Below are positions 9,662 to 17,888 of a stretch of 64,000 bases of DNA, in pieces. Origin of the DNA: Acidithrix ferrooxidans (lineage in GTDB: Bacteria; Actinomycetota; Acidimicrobiia; Acidimicrobiales; Acidimicrobiaceae); assembly GCF_000949295.1 (NCBI RefSeq), contig NZ_JXYS01000029.1, positions 37,059 through 101,058 on the forward strand. The letters are read 5' to 3'. Position numbers and translations under genes: made by a program. Below the pieces are notes generated by a model. The model worked only from the letters and a program-made list of their open reading frames with translations. It did no database searches and was not told the DNA's origin. Position 1 is the first letter of the stretch, and every line of letters begins with the position of its first letter.

Positions 9662-10274
9662 CTATTCCGATAGACGGCTATATCTGTGCATTGGGATCTC
9701 AGAGCAAGTCCGCGACGTTGTGCGTGCCGCCATCGACGGTGGGGTTGATGTAGTACAGCTGCGCGAAAAAAATGCTGAAGCTCAGCCAATCATTGAGACC
9801 GCCTTAGCCTTAAAGGAGATATTAACGAGGAACGACATTCCATTTTTTATCAACGATCGTGTAGATATTGCCAAGATAGTAGCATCAGATGGAGTTCACC
9901 TAGGTCAAGGTGACATATCCCCTACCCAAGCGCGGACAATCTTAGGGCCCGAAACAGCCATAGGCAGGTCAACCCATTCAGTAGCCGAGTGCCAAAGGTC
10001 GCTCGACGAAGAGATAGCATACATCTCAGCTGGCCCCATCGAAAAAACTCCCACAAAACCATTGAGAGATCCCGTTGGAGTGGACTATGCGCAATATGCC
10101 ATAAAGACATCCCCGCGACCGGTTTTTATCACAGGTGGGATAACACCGGAAAAAATCCACGAGTTAAGTCCTTTGGGTATCTCCCACTTTGTCGTAGTGC
10201 GATATATCACTCAAGCAAAAGATGCATTTCTTTCAGCAAAAAAACTAAGGGACGCTATCGACCAATATTGGTAG
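9651..10274 (+). CDS. thiE: thiamine-phosphate synthase
   Basis: A 207-residue TIM-barrel enzyme joining the hydroxymethylpyrimidine pyrophosphate and thiazole phosphate moieties to make thiamine phosphate. Family motifs appear in order: VDVVQLREKN (pyrophosphate binding), FFINDRVDIA, SDGVHLGQGD, IGRSTHS, the GPIEKTPTKP loop and ITGGITPEKI. The usual late Gly/Val segment is FVVVRYI. Length is normal. The gene starts inside the end of the HhH-GPD gene. No other thiamine gene and no TPP riboswitch is visible upstream. The product's cofactor serves AceE, encoded 2 kb away, although the genes are not one operon. Confidence 0.93.
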   Translation: MKFDYSDRRLYLCIGISEQVRDVVRAAIDGGVDVVQLREKNAEAQPIIETALALKEILTRNDIPFFINDRVDIAKIVASDGVHLGQGDISPTQARTILGPETAIGRSTHSVAECQRSLDEEIAYISAGPIEKTPTKPLRDPVGVDYAQYAIKTSPRPVFITGGITPEKIHELSPLGISHFVVVRYITQAKDAFLSAKKLRDAIDQYW

Positions 10275-10308
10275 GAGTCCGGTTTGTCGCTTAGTCCAAA
10301 ATGGCTAA

Positions 10309-11070
10309 CTACTCATCTATTCGTGCGATCCAACCAACCACAAGGGCCAACAGTCGTGGGTCTGCTCTTAGACTTTCGCCACCGGCTGAGATGAAGTGTA
10401 GCTCACCGTGACCTGCCACATCCTCAACCAGCTTGCGTAGGTCGTTGGCGTCTATCGCATTGTCGTCACCACCTTGAATAATCAACCAAGGAATGGTAGA
10501 TAGGCTCTGCACGCTCAAGCTGGGGTCAATCGCATGAAATTCATTCTCCCAGCTTTTGATCATCTCTATTGATCCAGGCACACCAACCCCGAGACTCTCA
10601 AGTTGATCGGCCAATTCATAGACGGAAAGGCCATAGGGAGGAACGGTCGGAATAGTGGACACTGTGACGACACCTTGCAGGTCACGGATCTCGGCCGCGG
10701 CGGCCAAAACTGGAATCGTAGCCAACTCAAAGCCAACCATAAATACACGATCTACGTGCATTTCATCTCGAAAATATGAAACAGTATTCACGAGGTCCTG
10801 GCGCCACGTCAAAGGCGAGAAAGCACCCTGAGAACCACCCACACCGGACAAATTAACTACCGCCACCATACACCCCGATGATGTAACTAGACGTTGCTGA
10901 AAGTTATCCAGATAGAAGTCGACCTCGACTCCGGAAACTCGTGGAGCGGTGGGAGCACCATAGGCTAAAATCAGTGCCCTTGGGGGAGGAAGATTGTCCA
11001 TTTTGGACTTAGAATCCTCTACCACCGATACATTCAGGCGTTTTCCACCCGATGGAATCTCAATAATCAC
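10309..11070 (-). CDS. alpha/beta-hydrolase fold protein lacking catalytic residues
   Basis: A 253-residue protein with an alpha/beta-hydrolase outline. Strand and oxyanion-loop segments (RALILAYGAP) are followed by the nucleophile elbow VGFELATIP at about residues 112-120 and a late acid-loop segment IIQGGDDNAID. The elbow reads G-F-E-L-A, so the nucleophile position is Glu115 instead of Ser, Cys or Asp. The C-terminal AGGESLRADPR has Glu232 where related proteins commonly have the catalytic His (AGH.LR.DPR). With both triad positions replaced I infer a non-enzymatic or altered role. It is convergent with thiE and has no close functional neighbour. Confidence 0.72.
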   Translation of the reverse strand: MIIEIPSGGKRLNVSVVEDSKSKMDNLPPPRALILAYGAPTAPRVSGVEVDFYLDNFQQRLVTSSGCMVAVVNLSGVGGSQGAFSPLTWRQDLVNTVSYFRDEMHVDRVFMVGFELATIPVLAAAAEIRDLQGVVTVSTIPTVPPYGLSVYELADQLESLGVGVPGSIEMIKSWENEFHAIDPSLSVQSLSTIPWLIIQGGDDNAIDANDLRKLVEDVAGHGELHFISAGGESLRADPRLLALVVGWIARIDE

Positions 11071-11172
11071 AGAGTCAGCCTAAATTCATACCCGAAGAAG
11101 AAAACCGATATCGTCGCATGTTAGAAGTTGAAGTATAACCCCGATGGAAATTCCGCGTATCGTCCATTAACC

Positions 11173-11535
11173 TTAATCAACCTGGGGAGTGTAAAACTCA
11201 TTAAAAGCTTGCCAAGCTCGAGGGCCATAAACAGTACCCGGACCCCCTAGCATTAGAATCGTAACTCCAACCATCTCGGCGACCTCTTGAGGGGTCACGC
11301 CCTTTCGTGCGGCCCCTCGCGCATGCGAGGAGATACAACCGTCACATTCGCGGGCAATCGCGATAGAGAGAGCGATCAACTCCTTGTATTTAGCTGGCAA
11401 CTCTCCCTCTGCCATCGCAGCTCGAGAGAGATCAGCGAAGCCCTTCCATACATCTGGTGTAAGTGCCCGCAACTCCTTTGCCGGAACTGAAAGATCCCTC
11501 GAGAGACTCTGATAATGGCCATGGCTTTCATCCAT
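11173..11535 (-). CDS. carboxymuconolactone decarboxylase / AhpD-like protein
   Basis: A 120-residue all-helical protein of the CMD/AhpD family. The central motif ECDGCISSHARGA carries the CxxC and downstream His that form the redox-active centre in AhpD-type peroxidase partners. The surrounding ELIALSIAIA and KGVTPQEVAEMVGVTILMLGGPG are family hallmarks. Because both cysteines are present, a thiol-redox role is more likely than gamma-carboxymuconolactone decarboxylation; that is inference. AGGTGCTACATG at the start gives a ribosome binding site about four bases before the ATG. No operon partner is obvious. Confidence 0.88.
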   Translation of the reverse strand: MDESHGHYQSLSRDLSVPAKELRALTPDVWKGFADLSRAAMAEGELPAKYKELIALSIAIARECDGCISSHARGAARKGVTPQEVAEMVGVTILMLGGPGTVYGPRAWQAFNEFYTPQVD

Positions 11536-11737
11536 GTAGCACCTCCAACTTTTGACTTAGCAAGATTTATCAATTCCAATATCAAAAAATTTTCATATCA
11601 GAAATAACTTTTATGGCAAATCTATCAAAAATCTAAATAGATAAATCATCTGCTAAATACCAAGATCTTGGCGGGCCACACAAAAGGGTCCCGCCAGTAG
11701 ATCACCATCTCACCGATTAGTTCAAGCAAAAAGCGGA

Positions 11738-12853
11738 CTAAAGACCTATCTTTTGTGCGAGACGTTCACGATGATAGGAAGAATCCCCAAATAGCAACTG
11801 GGAAGCCTTTGCGCGCTTGAAATAAAGATGTGCGTCGTGCTCCCATGTGAAGCCAATTCCACCGTGAATCTGGATATTCTCAGCGGCAGCTTTGAAATAG
11901 GCATCTGAACAGAATGCCTTCGCCAAGGGAGCTGAAATCTCAAACTCTTCATTTTGCTCACTCGCCGCCCACGCTGCGTAATAGGCTGCCGACTTTGCTG
12001 ATTCAACCTCGAGAAGTACATCAGCACACTTATGCTTTATCGCCTGGAAACTTCCAATCGGTCGCCCAAATTGGATTCTGGATTTAGCGTAATCCACAGC
12101 CATCTCCAAACAACGTGAGGCACCTCCAACCTGCTCGGCCGCCAAAGCGACTCCAGCTAGATCGAGAGTTGTTTCAATTGCTCTAGCAGATGCACCTTGA
12201 GTGCCAATCAACCGCGCTGGAGTACCATTGAACTCTATTGTGGCCATCTTTCGGGTTGAATCCAAGGTCACGATGGGAGTTATAGTCATGTTGGGGGCAT
12301 CGGACTCTACAACAAGCATTGAAATGCCATCGGTGGTGCGAGCCACAACAATTATCTTGTCGGCGATGCTGCCATCAATCACATAACGCTTCTCGCCATT
12401 GATAACCCAAGACGAGTCGATAGCTGTAGCCGTCGTCGAGATCCCATCCAGATCCCATCGACCATCCCCTTCGGTGATAGCCAAGGTTACCAAGGTCTCA
12501 CCAGAGGCAATCGAAGGAAGAAGATCGGCCTTTGCCACCTCATCATCACTTTGGAGAATCGCATTTGCTCCAAGCGCAACACTAGAAAAATAGGGGCCGC
12601 AAAAAAGCGCCCTGCCCATCTCCTCGAATACAACAGTCAACTCGAGTGGGCCAAATCCAGCGCCACCAAACTCTTCTGGAATCGCTAAGCTGCAAAGGCC
12701 CAGCTGATTATTTAAGATATCCCATACCTCACGGTCATATCCCTCTTGCGTCTCCATCTGCGCTCTGACGCTAGAAGTTGGCGATTTATCTTCCATAAAA
12801 CGCCTAACCGACTTACGCAACTCTTCCTGTTCTTCAGAAAATGCGAAATTCAT
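11738..12853 (-). CDS. acyl-CoA dehydrogenase
   Basis: An FAD-dependent acyl-CoA dehydrogenase of about 371 residues. I place the start at the ATG at 12853 (MNFAFSEEQEELRKSVRRFM), the usual N-terminus, with GGGG five bases upstream; an in-frame start at 12919 would add 22 atypical residues. N-terminal helical, middle beta and C-terminal helical domains are recognisable: GLCSLAIPEEFGGAGFGPLE, LAITEGDG, RIQFGRPIGSFQAIKHKCAD, and the terminal IQIHGGIGFTWEHDAHLYFKRAK. It would introduce an alpha-beta double bond into an acyl-CoA and pass electrons to ETF. Chain-length preference cannot be read. It stands alone. Confidence 0.92.
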   Translation of the reverse strand: MNFAFSEEQEELRKSVRRFMEDKSPTSSVRAQMETQEGYDREVWDILNNQLGLCSLAIPEEFGGAGFGPLELTVVFEEMGRALFCGPYFSSVALGANAILQSDDEVAKADLLPSIASGETLVTLAITEGDGRWDLDGISTTATAIDSSWVINGEKRYVIDGSIADKIIVVARTTDGISMLVVESDAPNMTITPIVTLDSTRKMATIEFNGTPARLIGTQGASARAIETTLDLAGVALAAEQVGGASRCLEMAVDYAKSRIQFGRPIGSFQAIKHKCADVLLEVESAKSAAYYAAWAASEQNEEFEISAPLAKAFCSDAYFKAAAENIQIHGGIGFTWEHDAHLYFKRAKASQLLFGDSSYHRERLAQKIGL

Positions 12854-13023
12854 CTCATCCCCATTCGTAGGCTTCCTATAAAACCATTTGATGCCAAACC
12901 AAAACCCAAATCTAGCCAAAGTTCAATACAAATGTGTGGTAATTGCTAATTGAGACCTAGATTTATAAAAACACTACCACATGGTCCAAAGTATCGACAT
13001 TGAAAGAGTGCAGGAATAAAGCC

Positions 13024-13644
13024 ATGACACCATCCCTTATCAAGCTCTATCAGGACTCCGCCTTTAACTTATACAAATGCGTAGTAGGTCCACTTGACAA
13101 CAACGTCTACATTCTGCAATGCCGCGACAGTGGCGAATCAGTCCTTATTGATGCAGCAAATGAAGATGACTACCTTCAACAGCTTTGCGAAACCTATAAC
13201 GTTCGAAATGTTCTAGAGACCCATGGCCACGATGACCATATCGCAGCGGTGCCAGCGCTTAGAGATGCGGGGTATAACGTTGCCATCTCCGCCCAGGATT
13301 CATCCATGCTCAAATCTTACGACCAAATATTAATTGATGAAGCTATCATCACCATCGGAAGACTCAAGGTAGAGGTTATTCACACTCCCGGCCACACTCC
13401 AGGCTCCTTAAGCTTTCACCTTCAAGATAGCCCACTACTTTTCTCTGGAGATACATTATTTCCAGGAGGACCCGGCGCTACACACTTTCCTGGAGGTAAC
13501 TTCCAAGAGATAATCAATTCAATCGAACGAAAGCTATTCGCAAGATTTGACGGAACAACGATAGTATTACCCGGTCACGGTGAAAATACCACCATCGCAA
13601 ATGAAGCTCCAAATCTCAACGAATGGATCTCAAGAGGCTACTGA
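13024..13644 (+). CDS. MBL-fold metallo-hydrolase, glyoxalase II-like
   Basis: About 206 residues of metallo-beta-lactamase fold. The metal motif ETHGHDDHIAA (HxHxDH) is followed by HTPGHTPGSLSFHL with the next His, FSGDTLF with the bridging Asp, and LPGHGENTTI with the last His. This is the arrangement of glyoxalase II-like hydrolases acting on thioesters; the substrate is not determined. I choose the ATG at 13024 because AGGA (13012-13015) lies eight bases upstream. A TTG at 13000 would add eight residues. It precedes the nitroreductase and suf genes in the same direction after a 277-base gap. Confidence 0.9.
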   Translation: MTPSLIKLYQDSAFNLYKCVVGPLDNNVYILQCRDSGESVLIDAANEDDYLQQLCETYNVRNVLETHGHDDHIAAVPALRDAGYNVAISAQDSSMLKSYDQILIDEAIITIGRLKVEVIHTPGHTPGSLSFHLQDSPLLFSGDTLFPGGPGATHFPGGNFQEIINSIERKLFARFDGTTIVLPGHGENTTIANEAPNLNEWISRGY

Positions 13645-13921
13645 CCCAAACCGCCAATGACCCTATCAATTCATGCACAGTCTGACAAAGCGAACAAAAG
13701 GTTACGGGTCGTTTACGAAAAGGTTAATTTCGCCAATGAAATTTCGATAGTCGCATTCACATAAAGTCGCAAAAGAATAACAGTAATAAAATTGTAGGTA
13801 ACAATTAAAATTCGCTCGAAAATCTTAAGATAAGGCGTATATCCTAACTAACTCATAGAAACAACCCTGATTTTCGAATTAGCCCTTAATTACGCACCGA
13901 TTTCTACTAAAGAAGGAAACA

Positions 13922-14512
13922 TTGAAGACCGGTAATAACGCTACAATAGCAACAATATTCAATCGACGATCGAGTGGCAAACTCAACCCACCGGGACCAA
14001 GCGAAGCAGAATTGATTACAATACTTCGAGCCGGAGCTGCAGCACCAGATCACAAATTGACCAGACCCTTTTGGTTTATCGTCTTTGAAGGTGACGCACG
14101 CCTTGAATTCGGAGAAGTCTTAGCCGAATCTATGACTCGTCGCAGTTTAGCCTTAGGCATCGAACCAACTCAAGGTCAAATCACAAAAGAAAAGACAAAA
14201 TTCCTAAGAGCACCCCTAGTCATTGCGGTCGCTGCCAAAAAACACCCCGAGATAGTCCTACCCGATGAAGAGTTAATTTGCGCCGGTGCCGCAGCCGCAC
14301 AAAATATGCTACTAGCAGCAACTTCTTTCGGCTACGGTTCGATGTGGCGCAGCGGCGATGTCCTCTTTGATCCATTCATAAAAGAGGCGCTCGGATTAGC
14401 AAAAACAGATTATCTTATAGGTTTCCTCTATTTTGGATCCTACAAAGACGGTATCGCCCCAGAGCCAAACGATCCGGAACTAAGCGATATCGTATCGAAG
14501 TGGGAGTCATAG
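13922..14512 (+). CDS. nitroreductase family protein
   Basis: A 196-residue FMN-dependent nitroreductase-family oxidoreductase, closest in outline to the YdjA-like subgroup. The N-terminal FNRRSSGKL matches the FMN phosphate-binding RRS motif, and AGAAAPDHKLTRPFWFIV matches the next FMN-contact segment. AAAQNMLLAATSFGYGSMWRSGD is the conserved helix and the re-face loop. The start is TTG, with GAAGGA five to six bases upstream. It ends three bases before the operator-like palindrome in front of sufC. Its substrate is unknown. Confidence 0.88.
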   Translation: MKTGNNATIATIFNRRSSGKLNPPGPSEAELITILRAGAAAPDHKLTRPFWFIVFEGDARLEFGEVLAESMTRRSLALGIEPTQGQITKEKTKFLRAPLVIAVAAKKHPEIVLPDEELICAGAAAAQNMLLAATSFGYGSMWRSGDVLFDPFIKEALGLAKTDYLIGFLYFGSYKDGIAPEPNDPELSDIVSKWES

Positions 14513-14515
14513 GTA

Positions 14516-14539
14516 TTATTACTATCTAGATAGGGAAAA
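14516..14539. promoter_or_regulatory. suf-type palindromic operator upstream of sufC1
   Basis: TTATTACTAT-CTAG-ATAGGGAAAA lies 32 bases upstream of the sufC start. Its half-sites match the exact palindrome TTTCTCCTAT-N4-ATAGGAGAAA found upstream of sufB at 15 of 20 positions, and the opposite strand aligns well with the sufD site (both contain CCTAT-N4-ATAGTA). It is the weakest of the three copies. The core CTATCTAGATAG is itself a perfect palindrome. Confidence 0.55.
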
Positions 14540-14570
14540 TATCTACCAACAGCCACTATTATTTAAAAAC

Positions 14571-15317
14571 ATGGCTTTCCCTCTCTTCGAACTTCGCGAT
14601 CTACACGTCAGCACTGACGATGACAAAGAAATCCTCAAAGGCGTGAACCTCACGATACCCATCGGTGAGGTTCACGCGCTCATGGGACCAAATGGCTCAG
14701 GAAAGACCACTTTGGCCTCAGCCCTTCTGGGTCACCGAGGGTATCGCATAACCTCGGGGTCGATCTTGTTCCACGGTGAAGATATCACCGAATGGAGTAC
14801 TGACGCCCGAGGAAAAGCCGGGATCTTCCTAGCATTTCAATATCCTGAAGCCATTAGCGGCGTCTCGGTAGTGCAGTTCCTACGCCAGGCCATGAGTGCT
14901 CGTAGAGGGGTAGATGTATCGGCCCTTGAAGTACGCTTTGAAATGCTCGATTGGATGGATCGCCTTGGAATGGACCCGTCCTTCGCTGAACGTTATCTAA
15001 ACGAAGGATTTTCAGGCGGCGAAAAAAAGCGCAATGAAGTCCTCCAGCTTGCCCTTTTGAATCCCGATTTCGCAATATTAGATGAAACCGACTCGGGCCT
15101 CGATATCGACGCACTTAGAGTCGTATCTAGAGGTATCAATGAAGTGCGCTCAATCAATCCGAATCTGGGAGCCTTATTAGTAACGCACTACCAGCGTTTT
15201 CTCGACGAGGTACATCCAGATAAAATTCACATCCTTATCGATGGAAAGATAATCGCTAGTGGTGGCATGGAGATCGTAGAAACCCTAGAAATAAGCGGCT
15301 ACGAAGGATGGAGATAA
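14571..15317 (+). CDS. sufC: FeS cluster assembly ATPase SufC (first copy)
   Basis: A 248-residue soluble ABC-type ATPase of the SufBCD scaffold for iron-sulfur cluster assembly. Walker A is GPNGSGKTTLAS at about residues 39-50, the SufC-specific FLAFQYPEAISGVSV Q-loop region follows, the signature is FSGGEKKRNE, Walker B is FAILDETDSGLDIDALR, and the H-loop is LVTHYQR. A second sufC is present at 23.1 kb beside sufD; this copy has NEVLQLALLNP where the other has AETFQLATFGA. Its end overlaps sufS by ten bases. Which copy supports which SUF function is unknown. Confidence 0.94.
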   Translation: MAFPLFELRDLHVSTDDDKEILKGVNLTIPIGEVHALMGPNGSGKTTLASALLGHRGYRITSGSILFHGEDITEWSTDARGKAGIFLAFQYPEAISGVSVVQFLRQAMSARRGVDVSALEVRFEMLDWMDRLGMDPSFAERYLNEGFSGGEKKRNEVLQLALLNPDFAILDETDSGLDIDALRVVSRGINEVRSINPNLGALLVTHYQRFLDEVHPDKIHILIDGKIIASGGMEIVETLEISGYEGWR

Positions 15318-16588
15318 CACAAATGGGGACTCTACCGGAGATGCCGAATTTAAATGAATTGAGTTTCGATCCAAAGGTAATCAAAAAAGATTTCCCCATA
15401 TTTTCCCAAAACCGAGATAAGCCGCTTGTCTTTTTAGATTCCGGAGCATCTTCACAAAGACCCACGTCAGTACTAGACGCCATGGACGACTACTACCGCA
15501 CCACACACGCCAACGTCCATCGGGGAGTTTACGCTCTAGCTGAAGAGGCGACAAACCGCTATGAAGCCGCCCGCCTAAAAATCGGTAACTTTATAGGTGC
15601 GCCCAATCCATCCAAAGAGATTGTCTTCTCAAAGAACTCAACCGAATCACTAAATCTAATTGCCAATTCGCTTGGTCACGGTTACTTGCACGCAGGTGAC
15701 AAGGTCGTCCTAACCAAAATGGAACACCACGCTAATCACGTTCCCTGGATCATGCTTGCATCTTATCTTGGTATAAAACTAGAATTCATCGACCACGATG
15801 AACAAGGTCGCCTTATCCTAGATAACTTAGATCAAACATTAGATGGCGCCAAAGTCGTATCGCTCACTCTCGCCTCAAACGTGCTAGGAACGATTACTCC
15901 TTTTAGTCAGATAGCTCAAGTCGCTCACAGTTATGGTGCAATTGTCGTTGGGGATGCCTCTCAATATGTGCCACATATGCCCTTAAACGTAAAAGAGCTT
16001 GGTGCTGACTTGGTAGCATTCACTGGTCATAAGATGCTCGGACCAACAGGTGTTGGCGTGCTATGGGGAAATCTCAAAACCCTTGAATCGATGCCGCCCT
16101 TCTTAGGAGGTGGCGACATGATCGCCGATGTACGCCTTGAAAGCTATACCCCTAATGAACTTCCATATAAATTTGAAGCGGGGACACCACCAATCGCTGA
16201 AGTCATTGGCTTAGGAGCAGCCGTTGACTACTTGAATAATCTTGGTATGCAAAATATCGCTAATCACGATCGAGCAATAATGAAGATTGCTCTCGAAAAA
16301 ATCAATGATCGCTTTGGAGACACCATCAAGATTTATGGTCCAAAAGACTACAAGGAGCGCTCCGGCTGCATCTCGTTTAGCTTTGAAAACGTGCACCCCC
16401 ACGACATATCACAAATACTCGACCTCCATGGCGTGTGCGTACGAGCTGGCCACCATTGTGCAAAGCCATTGATGCGTGAATTGGGTGTAGCAGCAACGGC
16501 TCGAGCCTCATTTCATATCTACAACGACGAAGATGACGTCGACGCACTGGTAGAGGCGCTTGCCGAAGCACAGCGCTACTTTAGCTAA
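15308..16588 (+). CDS. sufS: cysteine desulfurase SufS
   Basis: A 426-residue PLP-dependent class V aminotransferase-fold enzyme that takes sulfur from cysteine for iron-sulfur cluster assembly. The PLP lysine is Lys242 in FTGHKMLGPTGVG. HANVHRGVYALAEEAT and MEHHANHVPW are group II desulfurase motifs. The catalytic Cys384 lies in VRAGHHCAKPLMRELG, the short-loop group II form, which needs a sulfur acceptor such as SufU, encoded next. ARASFHIYND is the conserved C-terminal arginine segment. Overlap with sufC and an adjacent sufU indicate one operon. Confidence 0.96.
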   Translation: MEITQMGTLPEMPNLNELSFDPKVIKKDFPIFSQNRDKPLVFLDSGASSQRPTSVLDAMDDYYRTTHANVHRGVYALAEEATNRYEAARLKIGNFIGAPNPSKEIVFSKNSTESLNLIANSLGHGYLHAGDKVVLTKMEHHANHVPWIMLASYLGIKLEFIDHDEQGRLILDNLDQTLDGAKVVSLTLASNVLGTITPFSQIAQVAHSYGAIVVGDASQYVPHMPLNVKELGADLVAFTGHKMLGPTGVGVLWGNLKTLESMPPFLGGGDMIADVRLESYTPNELPYKFEAGTPPIAEVIGLGAAVDYLNNLGMQNIANHDRAIMKIALEKINDRFGDTIKIYGPKDYKERSGCISFSFENVHPHDISQILDLHGVCVRAGHHCAKPLMRELGVAATARASFHIYNDEDDVDALVEALAEAQRYFS

Positions 16589-16688
16589 TCATAAAAGCCA
16601 CCCGCCAAAGGCAATCACCCAAAAGGGGCCATTGCAATACGACGATTAGACTCTTAATCGATAAATTTTGAATGAAGGTACGAAGGAA

Positions 16689-17156
16689 ATGCAGGGATTA
16701 GAGGATCTATACAGGGAGATCATCCTTGACCACTACAAGAACCCAAGAAATTCAGGAACATTGGAATCGCCACCGGCACTGAAGAATGAGGGTTACAATC
16801 CGCTATGTGGTGATGAAGTTACCATCTATGTAAATTGGGATGGTGACAAGATAGCCGATATAAAAATGGCTGGACAGGGTTGTTCGATCTCTCGCTCCTC
16901 AGCCTCGCTTATGACAATCTCCGTAAAAGGCAAATCCTTAGAGGAGGCCCGGGGAGTAATTAAGACCTTTAAATCTCTACTATCTCTTGCAGATGATCAT
17001 GAAACAGTAGAGATTCAAACCAACGAAGACCTAAGGGCTCTAGGCGAACTAGCCGCGCTTCAGGGTGTGGTGAAATTCCCAGTTCGCATCAAATGTGCGA
17101 CCCTCGCTTGGAACACATTTTCTCAAATTCTAGATGAGATAGATGCGACCATTTAA
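16689..17156 (+). CDS. sufU: zinc-dependent sulfurtransferase SufU
   Basis: About 155 residues. SufU accepts persulfide from SufS in Gram-positive and actinobacterial SUF systems. I start at the ATG at 16689, giving MQGLEDLYREIILDHYKNPR, the normal N-terminus, with GAAGG about ten bases upstream; a TTG at 16668 is also in frame. The zinc/cysteine ligands are Cys40 and Asp42 in NPLCGDE, Cys65 in GQGCSIS and Cys136 in RIKCATL. The insertion between about residues 75 and 130 relative to IscU is typical of SufU. It lies 100 bases after sufS and probably belongs to the same transcript. Confidence 0.94.
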   Translation: MQGLEDLYREIILDHYKNPRNSGTLESPPALKNEGYNPLCGDEVTIYVNWDGDKIADIKMAGQGCSISRSSASLMTISVKGKSLEEARGVIKTFKSLLSLADDHETVEIQTNEDLRALGELAALQGVVKFPVRIKCATLAWNTFSQILDEIDATI

Positions 17157-17888
17157 CCCTAGGCGGCTTAGTCATTCCTAAATAAGGTCTATGGCCACCG
17201 AATACACCCAACCAACTGAAATACCTAAATTCATTGGAAAAACTAAAAATAAATGCTAATCAAAGGTGGCTAAGGACTAAGATAACTTTGCTCTTGTCTC
17301 CGATAAGTTTGGCTATTTCGAGACAGCTGTGTCCTTGGGCTCCTAATTTCTAATCAATTCATTGATGGCCTAACCTTTGGCATTTGATGACTCCCGGGTG
17401 GTTTTGAACGTTCCAATATAAGGCTTACTGGGGTGGTCAATTTAATGTTACTGGCAACAGATACACCCCAATTGGCCCGGAAATAAAAGTCCGAGTCGGC
17501 ACATCTCCAATCCGTCAAACGTTGGTCGCTAGATCAACGTAAGGCATACACCCCAGGTTCACGGTCGCAAGGCCAGAGCCCAAAGTAGCACCCCGAACCG
17601 GGTCCTGTCTGATTTATCTCAGACCAGCGCAAGCCAATAACTAGCAACCTCACCTACCAGTATCAATTCCTCGATACCCGACCAGATGTTCGTGGTGGCG
17701 TGATGGACGGCATGTGAGGCAACCTCAACCAAACGATAGGGGCCAGAAGCCACGTCCGTAAAGGCAGGGAGGGTTCGAAGCCGTGACTAGAACCCAGATA
17801 GTTCACGAGTAAAACCACGCTAAAGCCGAAAGGCTGGAGCTAAAATAGCTACATTGCAACCAACGTAGCTATCTCGCTCGGTATAATT
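17157..17888. other. 732-base non-coding stretch with hairpins, possible decayed insertion-sequence end
   Basis: No open frame of useful length. The right part (about 17400-17880) is more GC-rich than other gaps here and dense in short inverted repeats: ACGTTG/CAACGT near 17518-17540, GAAGCCACG followed by a G-rich run near 17750, GCCGAAAGGC near 17825, and the terminator-like repeat at 17845-17872. The style recalls right ends of IS200/IS605- or IS607-type elements, where the guide RNA of TnpB lies, but I find no zinc-ribbon or RuvC remnant. It could also be an independent structured RNA. Function unknown. Confidence 0.3.
17845..17872 (-). terminator. intrinsic terminator of the glycosidase-like gene
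   Basis: ATAGCTAC (17845-17852) and GTAGCTAT (17865-17872) form an 8-base stem with a 12-base loop. Read on the minus strand the stem is followed by TTTTA, 17 bases after the stop of the gene ending at 17889. Confidence 0.65.

Noticed and set aside
17750..17790. T-arm-like GGTTCGAAGCC suggesting a tRNA
   Set aside because: The flanking bases do not form a five-pair T stem, and no acceptor or anticodon arm could be built.
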